Translations under genes and position numbers: made by a program | Part shown: positions 22,790-36,300 of the stretch, piece by piece | Layout of the letters: each line of letters opens with the position of its first letter | How positions within the stretch are numbered: the first letter of the stretch is position 1 | Assembly: GCF_029227915.1 (NCBI RefSeq) | Contig: NC_079880.1 | Span: 27,771,501-27,835,500, forward strand | DNA: 64,000 nucleotides | Direction of reading: 5' to 3' | DNA from: Hydractinia symbiolongicarpus | Lineage: Eukaryota > Cnidaria > Hydrozoa > Anthoathecata > Hydractiniidae | Notes under the pieces: generated by a model | The model's database searches: none | What the model saw: the letters and a program-made list of their open reading frames with translations, nothing else | Told to the model about the DNA's origin: nothing

Positions 22790-25700
22790 AAGAGTTTACT
22801 CACAGGGTACTTTCTTTGTATACATTCGACTATACGGGCGAAGCCCGGGATTTACGGGAAATCGCGGGTTTTCGTTTGCCGGCGATTAAACCACTTTTAT
22901 TAAGCGTCTCATCAAAAATGAAAACATTTCTGAAAACTACAAGTCTCATGCGTTTTAGTGGTGAAAAAAAAATTTAAAAAATCGTTCGGGAAATGAGTTT
23001 ACTCACAGGGTACTTTCTTTGTATACATTCGACTATACGGGCCAAGCCCGGGATTTACGGGAAATCGCGGGTTTTCGTTTGCCGGCGATTAAACCACTTT
23101 TATTCAGCGTCTCATCAAAAATGAAAACATTTTTAAAAACTACAAGTCTCATGCGTTTTAGTGGTAAAAAAAAAATTTAAAAAATCGTTCGGGAAATGAG
23201 TTTACTCCCTGGGTACTTTCTTTGTATACATTCGACTATACGGGCCAAGCCCGGGATTTACGGGAAATCGCGGGATTTCGTTTGCCGGCGATTAAACCTC
23301 TGTCATTAAGCGTCTTATCAAAAATGAAAACATTTTTGAAAACTGCAAGTCTCATGTGTTTTAGTGGTGAAACGATAATTTAAAAAATCGTTTTGGAAAT
23401 GAGTTTACTCACAGGGTACTTTCTTTGTATACATTCGACTATACGGGCCAAGCCCGGGATTTACGGGAAATCGCGGGTTTTCGTTTGCCGGCGATTAAAC
23501 CACTTTTATTCAGCGTCTCATCAAAAATGAAAACATTTTTAAAAACTACAAGTCTCATGCGTTTTAGTGGTAAAAAAAAAATTTAAAAAATCGTTCGGGA
23601 AATGAGTTTACTCCCTGGGTACTTTCTTTGTATACATTCGACTATACGGGCCAAGCCCGGGATTTACGGGAAATCGCGGGATTTCGTTTGCCGGCGATTA
23701 AACCTCTGTCATTAAGCGTCTTATCAAAAATGAAAACATTTTTGAAAACTGCAAGTCTCATGTGTTTTAGTGGTGAAACGATAATTTAAAAAATCGTTTT
23801 GGAAATGAGTTTACTCACAGGGTACTTTCTTTGTATACATTCGACTATACGGGCCAAGCCCGGGATTTAAGGGAAATCGCGGGTTTTCGTTTGCCGGCGA
23901 TTAAACCCCTTTCATTGAGCGTCTCATCAAAAATGAAAACATTTTTGAAAACTACAAGTCTCATGCGTTTAAGTGGTAAAAAAAGAAATTAAAAAAATCG
24001 TTCGGGAAATGAGTTTACTCCCTGGGTACTTTCTTTGTATACATTTAACTATACGGGCCAAGCCCGGGACTTACGGGAAGTCGCGGGTTTTCGTTTGAGG
24101 GCGATTAAAATTCTTTTATTCAGCGTGTCATCAAAAATGAAAACATTTTTAAAAACTACAAGTCTCATGGGCTTTAGTGGTGAAATAATAATTTAAAAAA
24201 TCGTTAAGGAAATGAGTTTACTCTCTGGGTACTTTCTCTGTATACTTTTGACTATACGGGCCAAGCCCGGATTTACGGGAAATCGCGGGTTTTCGTTTGC
24301 CGGCGATTAAACCCCTTTCATTGAGCGTCTCATCAAAAATGAAAACATTTTTGAAAACTACAAGTCTCATGCGTTTTAGTGGTAAAAAAAGAAATTAAAA
24401 AAATCGTTCGGGAAATGAGTTTACTCCCTGGGTACTTTCTTTGTATACATTCGACTATACGGGCCAAGCCCGGGACTTACGGGAAGTCGCGGGTTTTCGT
24501 TTGAGGGCGATTAAAATTCTTTTATTCAGCGTCTCATCAAAAATGAAAACATTTTTAAAAACTACAAGTCTCATGGGCTTTAGTGGTGAAATAATAATTT
24601 AAAAAATCGTTCGGGAAATGAGTTTACTCTCTGGGTACTTTCTCTGTATACTTTTGACTATACGGGCCGAGTCCGGATTTACGGGAAGTCGCGGGTTTTC
24701 GTTTGCCGGAGATTAAACCTCTGTCATTAAGCGTCTTATCAAAAATGAAAACATTTTTGAAAACTGCAAGTCTCATGTGTTTTAGTGGTGAAACGATAAT
24801 TGAAAAAATCGTTTTGGAAATGAGTTTACTCACAGGGTACTTTCTTTGTATACATTCGACTATACGGGCGAAGCCCGGGATTTACGGGAAATCGCGGGTT
24901 TTCGTTTGCCGGCGATTAAACCACTTTTATTAAGCGTCTCATCAAAAATGAAAACATTTCTGAAAACTACAAGTCTCATGCGTTTTAGTGGTGAAAAAAT
25001 AATTTAAAAAATAGTTTTGGAAATGGGTTTACTCACAGGGTACTTTCTTTGTATACATTCGACTATACGGGCCAAGCCCGGGATTTACGGGAAATCGCGG
25101 GTTTTCGTTTGCCGGCGATTAAACCACTTTTATTCAGCGTCTCATCAAAAATGAAAACATTTTTAAAAACTACAAGTCTCATGCGTTTTAGTGGTAAAAA
25201 AAAAATTTAAAAAATCGTTCGGGAAATGAGTTTACTCCCTGGGTACTTTCTTTGTATACATTCGACTATACGGGCCAAGCCCGGGATTTACGGGAAATCG
25301 CGGGATTTCGTTTGCCGGCGATTAAACCTCTGTCATTAAGCGTCTTATCAAAAATGAAAACATTTTTGAAAACTGCAAGTCTCATGTGTTTTAGTGGTGA
25401 AACGATAATTTAAAAAATCGTTTTGGAAATGAGTTTACTCACAGGGTACTTTCTTTGTATACATTCGACTATACGGGCCAAGCCCGGGATTTACGGGAAA
25501 TCGCGGGTTTTTGTTTGCCGGCGATTAAACCACTTTTATTCAGCGTCTCATCAAAAATGAAAACATTTTTAAAAACTACAAGTCTCATGCGTTTTAGTGG
25601 TAAAAAAAAAATTTAAAAAATCGTTCGGGAAATGAGTTTACTCCCTGGGTACTTTCTTTGTATACATTCGACTATACGGGCCAAGCCCGGGATTTACGGG

Positions 25701-28700
25701 AAATCGCGGGATTTCGTTTGCCGGCGATTAAACCTCTGTCATTAAGCGTCTTATCAAAAATGAAAACATTTTTGAAAACTGCAAGTCTCATGTGTTTTAG
25801 TGGTGAAACGATAATTTAAAAAATCGTTTTGGAAATGAGTTTACTCACAGGGTACTTTCTTTGTATACATTCGACTATACGGGCCAAGCCCGGGATTTAA
25901 GGGAAATCGCGGGTTTTCGTTTGCCGGCGATTAAACCCCTTTCATTGAGCGTCTCATCAAAAATGAAAACATTTTTGAAAACTACAAGTCTCATGCGTTT
26001 AAGTGGTAAAAAAAGAAATTAAAAAAATCGTTCGGGAAATGAGTTTACTCCCTGGGTACTTTCTTTGTATACATTTAACTATACGGGCCAAGCCCGGGAC
26101 TTACGGGAAGTCGCGGGTTTTCGTTTGAGGGCGATTAAAATTCTTTTATTCAGCGTGTCATCAAAAATGAAAACATTTTTAAAAACTACAAGTCTCATGG
26201 GCTTTAGTGGTGAAATAATAATTTAAAAAATCGTTAAGGAAATGAGTTTACTCTCTGGGTACTTTCTCTGTATACTTTTGACTATACGGGCCAAGCCCGG
26301 ATTTACGGGAAATCGCGGGTTTTCGTTTGCCGGCGATTAAACCCCTTTCATTGAGCGTCTCATCAAAAATGAAAACATTTTTGAAAATTACAAGTCTCAT
26401 GCGTTTTAGTGGTAAAAAAAGAAATTAAAAAAATCGTTCGGGAAATGAGTTTACTCCCTGGGTACTTTCTTTGTATACATTCGACTATACGGGCCAAGCC
26501 CGGGACTTACGGGAAGTCGCGGGTTTTCGTTTGAGGGCGATTAAAATTCTTTTATTCAGCGTCTCATCAAAAATGAAAACATTTTTAAAAACTACAAGTC
26601 TCATGGGCTTTAGTGGTGAAATAATAATTTAAAAAATCGTTCGGGAAATGAGTTTACTCTCTGGGTACTTTCTCTGTATACTTTTGACTATACGGGCCGA
26701 GTCCGGATTTACGGGAAGTCGCGGGTTTTCGTTTGCCGGAGATTAAACCTCTGTCATTAAGCGTCTTATCAAAAATGAAAACATTTTTGAAAACTGCAAG
26801 TCTCATGTGTTTTAGTGGTGAAACGATAATTTAAAAAATCGTTTTGGAAATGAGTTTACTCACAGGGTACTTTCTTTGTATACATTCGACTATACGGGCG
26901 AAGCCCGGGATTTACGGGAAATCGCGGGTTTTCGTTTGCCGGCGATTAAACCACTTTTATTAAGCGTCTCATCAAAAATGAAAACATTTCTGAAAACTAC
27001 AAGTCTCATGCGTTTTAGTGGTGAAAAAATAATTTAAAAAATAGTTTTGGAAATGGGTTTACTCACAGGGTACTTTCTTTGTATACATTCGACTATACGG
27101 GCCAAGCCCGGGATTTACGGGAAATCGCGGGTTTTCGTTTGCCGGCGATTAAACCACTTTTATTCAGCGTCTCATCAAAAATGAAAACATTTTTAAAAAC
27201 TACAAGTCTCATGCGTTTTAGTGGTAAAAAAAAAATTTAAAAAATCGTTCGGGAAATGAGTTTACTCCCTGGGTACTTTCTTTGTATACATTCGACTATA
27301 CGGGCCAAGCCCGGGATTTACGGGAAATCGCGGGATTTCGTTTGCCGGCGATTAAACCTCTGTCATTAAGCGTCTTATCAAAAATGAAAACATTTTTGAA
27401 AACTGCAAGTCTCATGTGTTTTAGTGGTGAAACGATAATTTAAAAAATCGTTTTGGAAATGAGTTTACTCACAGGGTACTTTCTTTGTATACATTCGACT
27501 ATACGGGCCAAGCCCGGGATTTACGGGAAATCGCGGGTTTTTGTTTGCCGGCGATTAAACCACTTTTATTCAGCGTCTCATCAAAAATGAAAACATTTTT
27601 AAAAACTACAAGTCTCATGCGTTTTAGTGGTAAAAAAAAAATTTAAAAAATCGTTCGGGAAATGAGTTTACTCCCTGGGTACTTTCTTTGTATACATTCG
27701 ACTATACGGGCCAAGCCCGGGATTTACGGGAAATCGCGGGATTTCGTTTGCCGGCGATTAAACCTCTGTCATTAAGCGTCTTATCAAAAATGAAAACATT
27801 TTTGAAAACTGCAAGTCTCATGTGTTTTAGTGGTGAAACGATAATTTAAAAAATCGTTTTGGAAATGAGTTTACTCACAGGGTACTTTCTTTGTATACAT
27901 TCGACTATACGGGCCAAGCCCGGGATTTAAGGGAAATCGCGGGTTTTCGTTTGCCGGCGATTAAACCCCTTTCATTGAGCGTCTCATCAAAAATGAAAAC
28001 ATTTTTGAAAACTACAAGTCTCATGCGTTTAAGTGGTAAAAAAAGAAATTAAAAAAATCGTTCGGGAAATGAGTTTACTCCCTGGGTACTTTCTTTGTAT
28101 ACATTTAACTATACGGGCCAAGCCCGGGACTTACGGGAAGTCGCGGGTTTTCGTTTGAGGGCGATTAAAATTCTTTTATTCAGCGTGTCATCAAAAATGA
28201 AAACATTTTTAAAAACTACAAGTCTCATGGGCTTTAGTGGTGAAATAATAATTTAAAAAATCGTTAAGGAAATGAGTTTACTCTCTGGGTACTTTCTCTG
28301 TATACTTTTGACTATACGGGCCAAGCCCGGATTTACGGGAAATCGCGGGTTTTCGTTTGCCGGCGATTAAAAACCTTTCATTGAGCGTCTCATCAAAAAT
28401 GAAAACATTTTTGAAAACTACAAGTCTCATGCGTTTTAGTGGTAAAAAAAGAAATTAAAAAAATCGTTCGGGAAATGAGTTTACTCCCTGGGTACTTTCT
28501 TTGTATACATTCGACTATACGGGCCAAGCCCGGGACTTACGGGAAGTCGCGGGTTTTCGTTTGAGGGCGATTAAAATTCTTTTATTCAGCGTCTCATAAA
28601 AAATGAAAACATTTTTAAAAACTACAAGTCTCATGGGCTTTAGTGGTGAAATAATAATTTAAAAAATCGTTCGGGAAATGAGTTTACTCTCTGGGTACTT

Positions 28701-30394
28701 TCTCTGTATACTTTTGACTATACGGGCCGAGTCCGGATTTACGGGAAGTCGCGGGTTTTCGTTTGCCGGAGATTAAACCTCTGTCATTAAGCGTCTTATC
28801 AAAAATGAAAACATTTTTGAAAACTGCAAGTCTCATGTGTTTTAGTGGTGAAACAATAATTTAAAAAATCGTTTTGGAAATGAGTTTACTCACAGGGTAC
28901 TTTCTTTGTATACATTCGACTATACGGGCCAAGCCCGGGATTTACGGGAAATCGCGGGTTTTCGTTTGCCGGCGATTAAACCACTTTTATTCAGCGTCTC
29001 ATCAAAAATGAAAACATTTTTAAAAACTACAAGTCTCATGCGTTTTAGTGGTAAAAAAAAAATTTAAAAAATCGTTCGGGAAATGAGTTTACTCCCTGGG
29101 TACTTTCTTTGTATACATTCGACTATACGGGCCAAGCCCGGGATTTACGGATAATCGCGGGATTTCGTTTGCCGGCGATTAAACCACTTTTATTCAGCGT
29201 CTCATCAAAAATGAAAACATTTTTAAAAACTACAAGTCTCATGCGTTTTAGTGGTAAAAAAAAAATTTAAAAAATCGTTCGGGAAATGAGTTTACTCCCT
29301 GGGTACTTTCTTTGTATACATTCGACTATACGGGCCAAGCCCGGGATTTACGGGAAATCGCGGGATTTCGTTTGCCGGCGATTAAACCTCTGTCATTAAG
29401 CGTCTTATCAAAAATGAAAACATTTTTGAAAACTGCAAGTCTCATGTGTTTTAGTGGTGAAACGATAATTTAAAAAATCGTTTTGGAAATGAGTTTACTC
29501 ACAGGGTACTTTCTTTGTATACATTCGACTATACGGGCCAAGCCCGGGATTTAAGGGAAATCGCGGGTTTTCGTTTGCCGGCGATTAAACCCCTTTCATT
29601 GAGCGTCTCATCAAAAATGAAAACATTTTTGAAAACTACAAGTCTCATGCGTTTAAGTGGTAAAAAAAGAAATTAAAAAAATCGTTCGGGAAATGAGTTT
29701 ACTCCCTGGGTACTTTCTTTGTATACATTTAACTATACGGGCCAAGCCCGGGACTTACGGGAAGTCGCGGGTTTTCGTTTGAGGGCGATTAAAATTCTTT
29801 TATTCAGCGTGTCATCAAAAATGAAAACATTTTTAAAAACTACAAGTCTCATGGGCTTTAGTGGTGAAATAATAATTTAAAAAATCGTTAAGGAAATGAG
29901 TTTACTCTCTGGGTACTTTCTCTGTATACTTTTGACTATACGGGCCAAGCCCGGATTTACGGGAAATCGCGGGTTTTCGTTTGCCGGCGATTAAAAACCT
30001 TTCATTGAGCGTCTCATCAAAAATGAAAACATTTTTGAAAACTACAAGTCTCATGCGTTTTACTGGTAAAAAAAGAAATTAAAAAAATCGTTCGGGAAAT
30101 GAGTTTACTCCCTGGGTACTTTCTTTGTATACATTCGACTATACGGGCCAAGCCCGGGACTTACGGGAAGTCGCGGGTTTTCGTTTGAGGGCGATTAAAA
30201 TTCTTTTATTCAGCGTCTCATCAAAAATGAAAACATTTTTAAAAACTACAAGTCTCATGGGCTTTAGTGGTGAAATAATAATTTAAAAAATCGTTCGGGA
30301 AATGAGTTTACTCTCTGGGTACTTTCTCTGTATACTTTTGACTATACGGGCCGAGTCCGGATTTACGGGAAGTCGCGGGTTTTCGTTTGCCGGA
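22790..30394. repeat. 10-mer HOR of 2030 bp: three full copies plus an 8-mer remnant
   Basis: Copies are about 22790-24819, 24820-26849 and 26850-28879, then a shortened copy to about 30394. The mark CGGGATTTAAGGG lies at 23861, 25891, 27921 and 29545, so steps of 2030, 2030 and 1624 bp. GTTTGCCGGA lies at 24701, 26731, 28761 and 30385 with the same steps. Copies 2 and 3 are closest and differ at a few sites, for example ACCCCTTTC against AAACCTTTC after CGATTA. Copy 1 differs more, with TTCGGG/CACAGGG near 22985 where the others have ATAGTTTTGG. The fourth copy has lost two units. Confidence 0.92.
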
Positions 30395-33300
30395 GATTAA
30401 ACCACTTTTATTAAGCGTCTCATCAAAAATGAAAACATTTCTGAAAACTACAAGTCTCATGCGTTTTAGTGGTGAAAAAATAATTTAAAAAATAGTTTTG
30501 GAAATGAGTTTACTCACAGGGTACTTTCTTTGTATACATTCGACTATACGGGCCAAGCCCGGGATTTACGGGAAATCGCGGGTTTTCGTTTGCCGGCGAT
30601 TAAACCACTTTTATTCAGCGTCTCATCAAAAATGAAAACATTTTTAAAAACTACAAGTCTCATGCGTTTTAGTGGTAAAAAAAAAATTTAAAAAATCGTT
30701 CGGGAAATGAGTTTACTCCCTGGGTACTTTCTTTGTATACATTCGACTATACGGGCCAAGCCTGGGATTTACGGGAAATCGCGGGATTTCGTTTGTCGGC
30801 GATTAAACCTCTGTCATTAAGCGTCTTATCAAAAATGAAAACCTTTTTGAAAACTGCAAGTCTCATGTGTTTTAGTGGTGAAACGATAATTTAAAAAATC
30901 GTTCGGGAAATGAGTTTACTCCCTGGGTACTTTCTTTGTATACATTCGACTATACGGGCCAAGCCCGGGATTTACGGGAAATCGCGGGATTTCGTTTGCC
31001 GGCGATTAATCCTCTGTCATTAAGCGTCTTATCAAAAATGAAAACATTTTTGAAAACTGCAAGTCTCATGTGTTTTAGTGGTGAAACGATAATTTAAAAA
31101 ATCGTTTTGGAAATCAGTTTACTCACAGGGTACTTTTTTTGTATACATTCGACTATACGGGCCAAGCCCGGGATTTACGGGAAATCGCGGGTTTTCGTTT
31201 GCCGGCGATTAAACCACTTTTATTCAGCGTCTCATCAAAAATGAAAACATTTTTAAAAACTACAAGTCTCATGCGTTTTAGTGGTAAAAAAAAATTTAAA
31301 AAATCGTTCTGGAAATGAGTTTACTCCCTGGGTACTTTCTTTGTATACATTCGACTATACGGGCCAAGACCGGGATTTACGGGAAATCGCGGGATTTCGT
31401 TTGCCGGCGATTAAACCTCTGTCATTAAGCGTCTTATCAAAAATGAAAACATTTTTGAAAACTGCAAGTCTCATGTGTTTTAGTGGTGAAACGATAATTT
31501 AAAAAATCGTTTTGGAAATCAGTTTACTCACAGGGTACTTTCTTTGTATACATTCGACTATACGGGCCAAGCCCGGGATTTACGGGAAATCGCAGGTTTT
31601 CGTTTGCCGGCGATTAAACCTCTTTCATTGAGCGTCTCATCAAAAATGAAAACATTTTTGAAAACTACAAGTCTCATGCGTTTTAGTGGTAAAAAAAAGA
31701 AATTAAAAAAATCGTTCGGGAAATGAGTTTACTCCCTGGGTACTTTCTTTGTATACATTCGACTATACGGGCCAAGCCCGGGACTTACGGGAAATCGCGG
31801 GATTTCGTTTGACGGCGATTAAACCTCTTTCATTAAGCGTCTCATCAAAAATGAAAACATTTTTGAAAACTGCAATTCTCATGCGTTTTAGTGGTGAAAA
31901 GATAATTTAAAAAATCGTTTTGGAAATGAGTTTACTCACAGGGTACTTTCTTTGTATACATTCGACTATACGGGCCAAGCCCGGGATTTACGGGAAATCG
32001 CGGGTTTTCGTTTGCCGTCGATTAAACCACTTTTATTAAGCGTCTCATCAAAAATGAAAACATTTCTGAAAACTACAAGTCTCATGCGTTTTAGTGGTGA
32101 AAAAATAATTTAAAAAATCGTTTTGGAAATGAGTTTACTCACAGGGTACTTTCTTTGTATACATTCGACTATACGAGCCAAGCCCGGGATTTACGGGAAA
32201 TCGCGGGTTTTCGTTTGCCGGCGATTAAACCACTTTTATTCAGCGTCTCATCAAAAATGAAAACACTTCTAAAAACTACAAGTCTCATGCGTTTTAGTGG
32301 TATAAAAAAATTTAAAAAATCGTTCGGGAAATGAGTTTACTCCCTGGGTACTTTCTTTGTATACATTCGCTTATACGGGCCAAGCCCGGCACTTACGGGA
32401 AATCGCGGGATTTCGTTTGCCGGCGATTAAACCTCTTTCATTAAGCGTCTCATTAAAAATGAAAACATTTTTGAAAACTGCAAGTCTCATGCGTTTTAGT
32501 GGTAAAAAGATAATTTAAAAAATCGTTTTGGAAATGAGTTTACTCACAGGGTACTTTCTTTGTATACATTCGACTATACGGGAGAAGCCTGGGATTTACG
32601 GGAAATCGCGGGTTTTCGTTTGCCGGCGATTAAACCACTTTTATTAAGCGTTTCATCAAAAATGAAAACATTTCTGAAAACTACAAGTCTCATGCGTTTT
32701 AGTGGTGAAAAAATAATTTAAAAAATCGTTCGGGAAATGAGTTTACTCCCTGGGTACTTTCTTTGTATACTTTTGACTATACGGGCCGAGATCGGATTTA
32801 CAAGAAGTCGCGGGTTTTCGTTTGCCGGCGAGTAAACTTCTTTTATTCAGCGTCTCATCAAAAATGAAAACATTTTTAAAAACTACAAGTCTCATGGCCT
32901 TTAGTGGTGAAATAATAATTTAAAAAATCGTTCGGGAAATGAGTTTACACCATGGGTACTTTCTTTGTATACTTTTGCCTATACGGGCCGAGTCCGGGAT
33001 TTAAGGGAAGTCGCGGGTTTTCGTTTGAGGGCGATTAAAATTCTTTTATTCAGCGTCTCATCAAAAATGAAAACATTTTTAAAAACTACAAGTCTCATGG
33101 GCTTTAGTGGTGAAATAATAATTTAAAAAATCGTTCGGGAAATGAGTTTACTCCCTGGGTACTTTCTTTGTATACTTTTGACTATACGGGCCGAGTCCGG
33201 ATTTACGGGAAGTCGCAGGTTTTCGTTTGCCGGCGATTAAACTTCTTTTATTCAGCGTCTCATCAAAAATGAAAACATTTTTGAAAACTACAAGTCTCAT
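30395..33300. repeat. Mixed monomers at the right edge of the 2030-bp HOR
   Basis: The chimeric unit at about 30385-30425 joins CCGGAGATTAAACC of one HOR unit to the ACTTTTATTAAGCG end of another. A dimer with GAAATCAGTTTACTCAC is repeated near 31111 and 31516 (about 405 bp). The stretch from about 32.7 to 33.2 kb (TACAAGAAGT, CATGGCC, ACACCATGGG, GAGGGCGATTAAAATTC) resembles 21.9-22.5 kb, with TACAAGAAGT at 22031 and 32799, 53 units apart. Confidence 0.75.
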
Positions 33301-36300
33301 GCGTTTTAGTGGTGAAAAAATAAATTAAAAAATCGTTCTGGAAATGAGTTTACTCACAGGGTACTTTCTTTGTATACATTCGACTATACGGGCCAAGCCC
33401 GGGATTTACGGGAAATCGCGGGTTTTCGTTTGCCGGCGATTAAACTTCTTTTATTCAGCGTCTCATCAAAAATGAAAACATTTTTGAAAACTACAAGTCT
33501 TATGCGTTTTAGTGGTGAAAAAATAATTTAAAAAATCGTTCTGGAAATGAGTTTACCCACAGGGTACTTTCTTTGTATACATTCGACTATACGGGCCAAG
33601 CCCGGGATTTACGGGAAATCGCGGGTTTTCGTTTGCCGGCGATTAAACCTCTTTCATTAAGCGTCTCATCAAAAATGAAAACAATTTTGAAAACTACAAG
33701 TCTCATGCGTTTTAGTGGTAAAAAAAAAAATTAAAACATCGTTCGGGAAATGAGTTTAACCCTGGGTACTTTCTTTGTATACATTCGACTATACGGGCCA
33801 AGCCCGGGATTTACGGGAAATCGCGGGATTTCGTTTGCCGGCGATTAAACCTCTTTCATTAAGCGTCTCATCAAAAATGAAAACATTTTTGAAAACTGCA
33901 AGTCTCATGCGTTTTAGTGGTGAAAAAATGATTTAAAAAATCGTTCTGGAAATAAGTTTACTCACAGGGTACTTTCTTTGTATACATTCGCCTATACGGG
34001 CCAAGCCCGGGATTTACGGGAAATCTCGAGTTTTCGTTTGCCGGCGATTAAACCTTTTTCATTAAGCGTCTCATCAAAAATGAAAACATTTTTGAAAACT
34101 ACAAGTCTCATGCGTTTTAGTGGTGAAAAAATAAATTAAAAAATCGTTCGGGAAATAAGTTTACTTCCTGGGTACTTTCTTTGTATACTTTTGACTATAC
34201 GGGCCAAGCCCGGGATTTACGGGAAATCGCGGGTTTTCGTTTGCCGGCGATTAAACTTCTTTTATTCAGCGTCTCATCAAAAATGAAAACATTTTTAAAA
34301 ACTACAAGTCTTATGCGTTTTAGTGGTGAAAAAATAATTTAAAAAATCGTTCTGGAAATGAGTTTACTCACAGGGTACTTTCTTTGTATACATTCGACTA
34401 TACGGGCCAAGCCCGGGATTCACGGGAAATCGCGGGTTTTCGTTTGCCGGCGATTAAACTTCTTTTATTCAGCGTCTCATCAAAAATGAAAACATTTTTG
34501 AAAACTACAAGTCTCATGCGTTTTAGTGGTGAAAAAATAAATTAAAAAATCGTTCGGGAAATAAGTTTACTTCCTGGGTACTTTCTTTGTATACTTTTGA
34601 CTATACGGGCCAAGCCCGGGATTTACGGGAAATCGCGGGTTTTCGTTTGCCGGCGATTAAACTTCTTTTATTCAGCGTCTCATCAAAAATGAAAACATTT
34701 TTAAAAACTACAAGTCTTATGCGTTTTAGTGGTGAAAAAATAATTTAAAAAATCGTTCTGGAAATGAGTTTACCCACAGGGTACTTTCTTTGTATACATT
34801 CGACTATACGGGCCAAGCCCGGGATTTACGGGAAATCGCGGGTTTTCGTTTGCCGGCGATTAAACCTCTTTCATTAAGCGTCTCATCAAAAATGAAAACA
34901 ATTTTGAAAACTACAAGTCTCATGCGTTTTAGTGGTAAAAAAAAAAATTAAAACATCGTTCGGGAAATGAGTTTAACCCTGGGTACTTTCTTTGTATACA
35001 TTCGACTATACGGGCCAAGCCCGGGATTTACGGGAAATCGCGGGATTTCGTTTGCCGGCGATTAAACCTCTTTCATTAAGCGTCTCATCAAAAATGAAAA
35101 CATTTTTGAAAACTGCAAGTCTCATGCGTTTTAGTGGTGAAAAAATGATTTAAAAAATCGTTCTGGAAATAAGTTTACTCACAGGGTACTTTCTTTGTAT
35201 ACATTCGCCTATACGGGCCAAGCCCGGGATTTACGGGAAATCTCGAGTTTTCGTTTTCCGGCGATTAAACCTTTTTCATTAAGCGTCTCATCAAAAATGA
35301 AAACATTTTTGAAAACTACAAGTCTCATGCGTTTTAGTGGTGAAAAAATAAATTAAAAAATCGTTCGGGAAATAAGTTTACTTCCTGGGTACTTTCTTTG
35401 TATACTTTTGACTATACGGGCCAAGCCCGGGATTTACGGGAAATCGCGGGTTTTCGTTTGCCGGCGATTAAACTTCTTTTATTCAGCGTCTCATCAAAAA
35501 TGAAAACATTTTTAAAAACTACAAGTCTTATGCGTTTTAGTGGTGAAAAAATAATTTAAAAAATCGTTCTGGAAATGAGTTTACCCACAGGGTACTTTCT
35601 TTGTATACATTCGACTATACGGGCCAAGCCCGGGATTTACGGGAAATCGCGGGTTTTCGTTTGCCGGCGATTAAACCTCTTTCATTAAGCGTCTCATCAA
35701 AAATGAAAACAATTTTGAAAACTACAAGTCTCATGCGTTTTAGTGGTAAAAAAAAAAATTAAAACATCGTTCGGGAAATGAGTTTAACCCTGGGTACTTT
35801 CTTTGTATACATTCGACTATACGGGCCAAGCCCGGGATTTACGGGAAATCGCGGGATTTCGTTTGCCGGCGATTAAACCTCTTTCATTAAGCGTCTCATC
35901 AAAAATGAAAACATTTTTGAAAACTGCAAGTCTCATGCGTTTTAGTGGTGAAAAAATGATTTAAAAAATCGTTCTGGAAATAAGTTTACTCACAGGGTAC
36001 TTTCTTTGTATACATTCGCCTATACGGGCCAAGCCCGGGATTTACGGGAAATCTCGAGTTTTCGTTTGCCGGCGATTAAACCTTTTTCATTAAGCGTCTC
36101 ATCAAAAATGAAAACATTTTTGAAAACTACAAGTCTCATGCGTTTTAGTGGTGAAAAAATAAATTAAAAAATCGTTCGGGAAATAAGTTTACTTCCTGGG
36201 TACTTTCTTTGTATACTTTTGACTATACGGGCCAAGCCCGGGATTTACGGGAAATCGCGGGTTTTCGTTTGCCGGCGATTAAACTTCTTTTATTCAGCGT

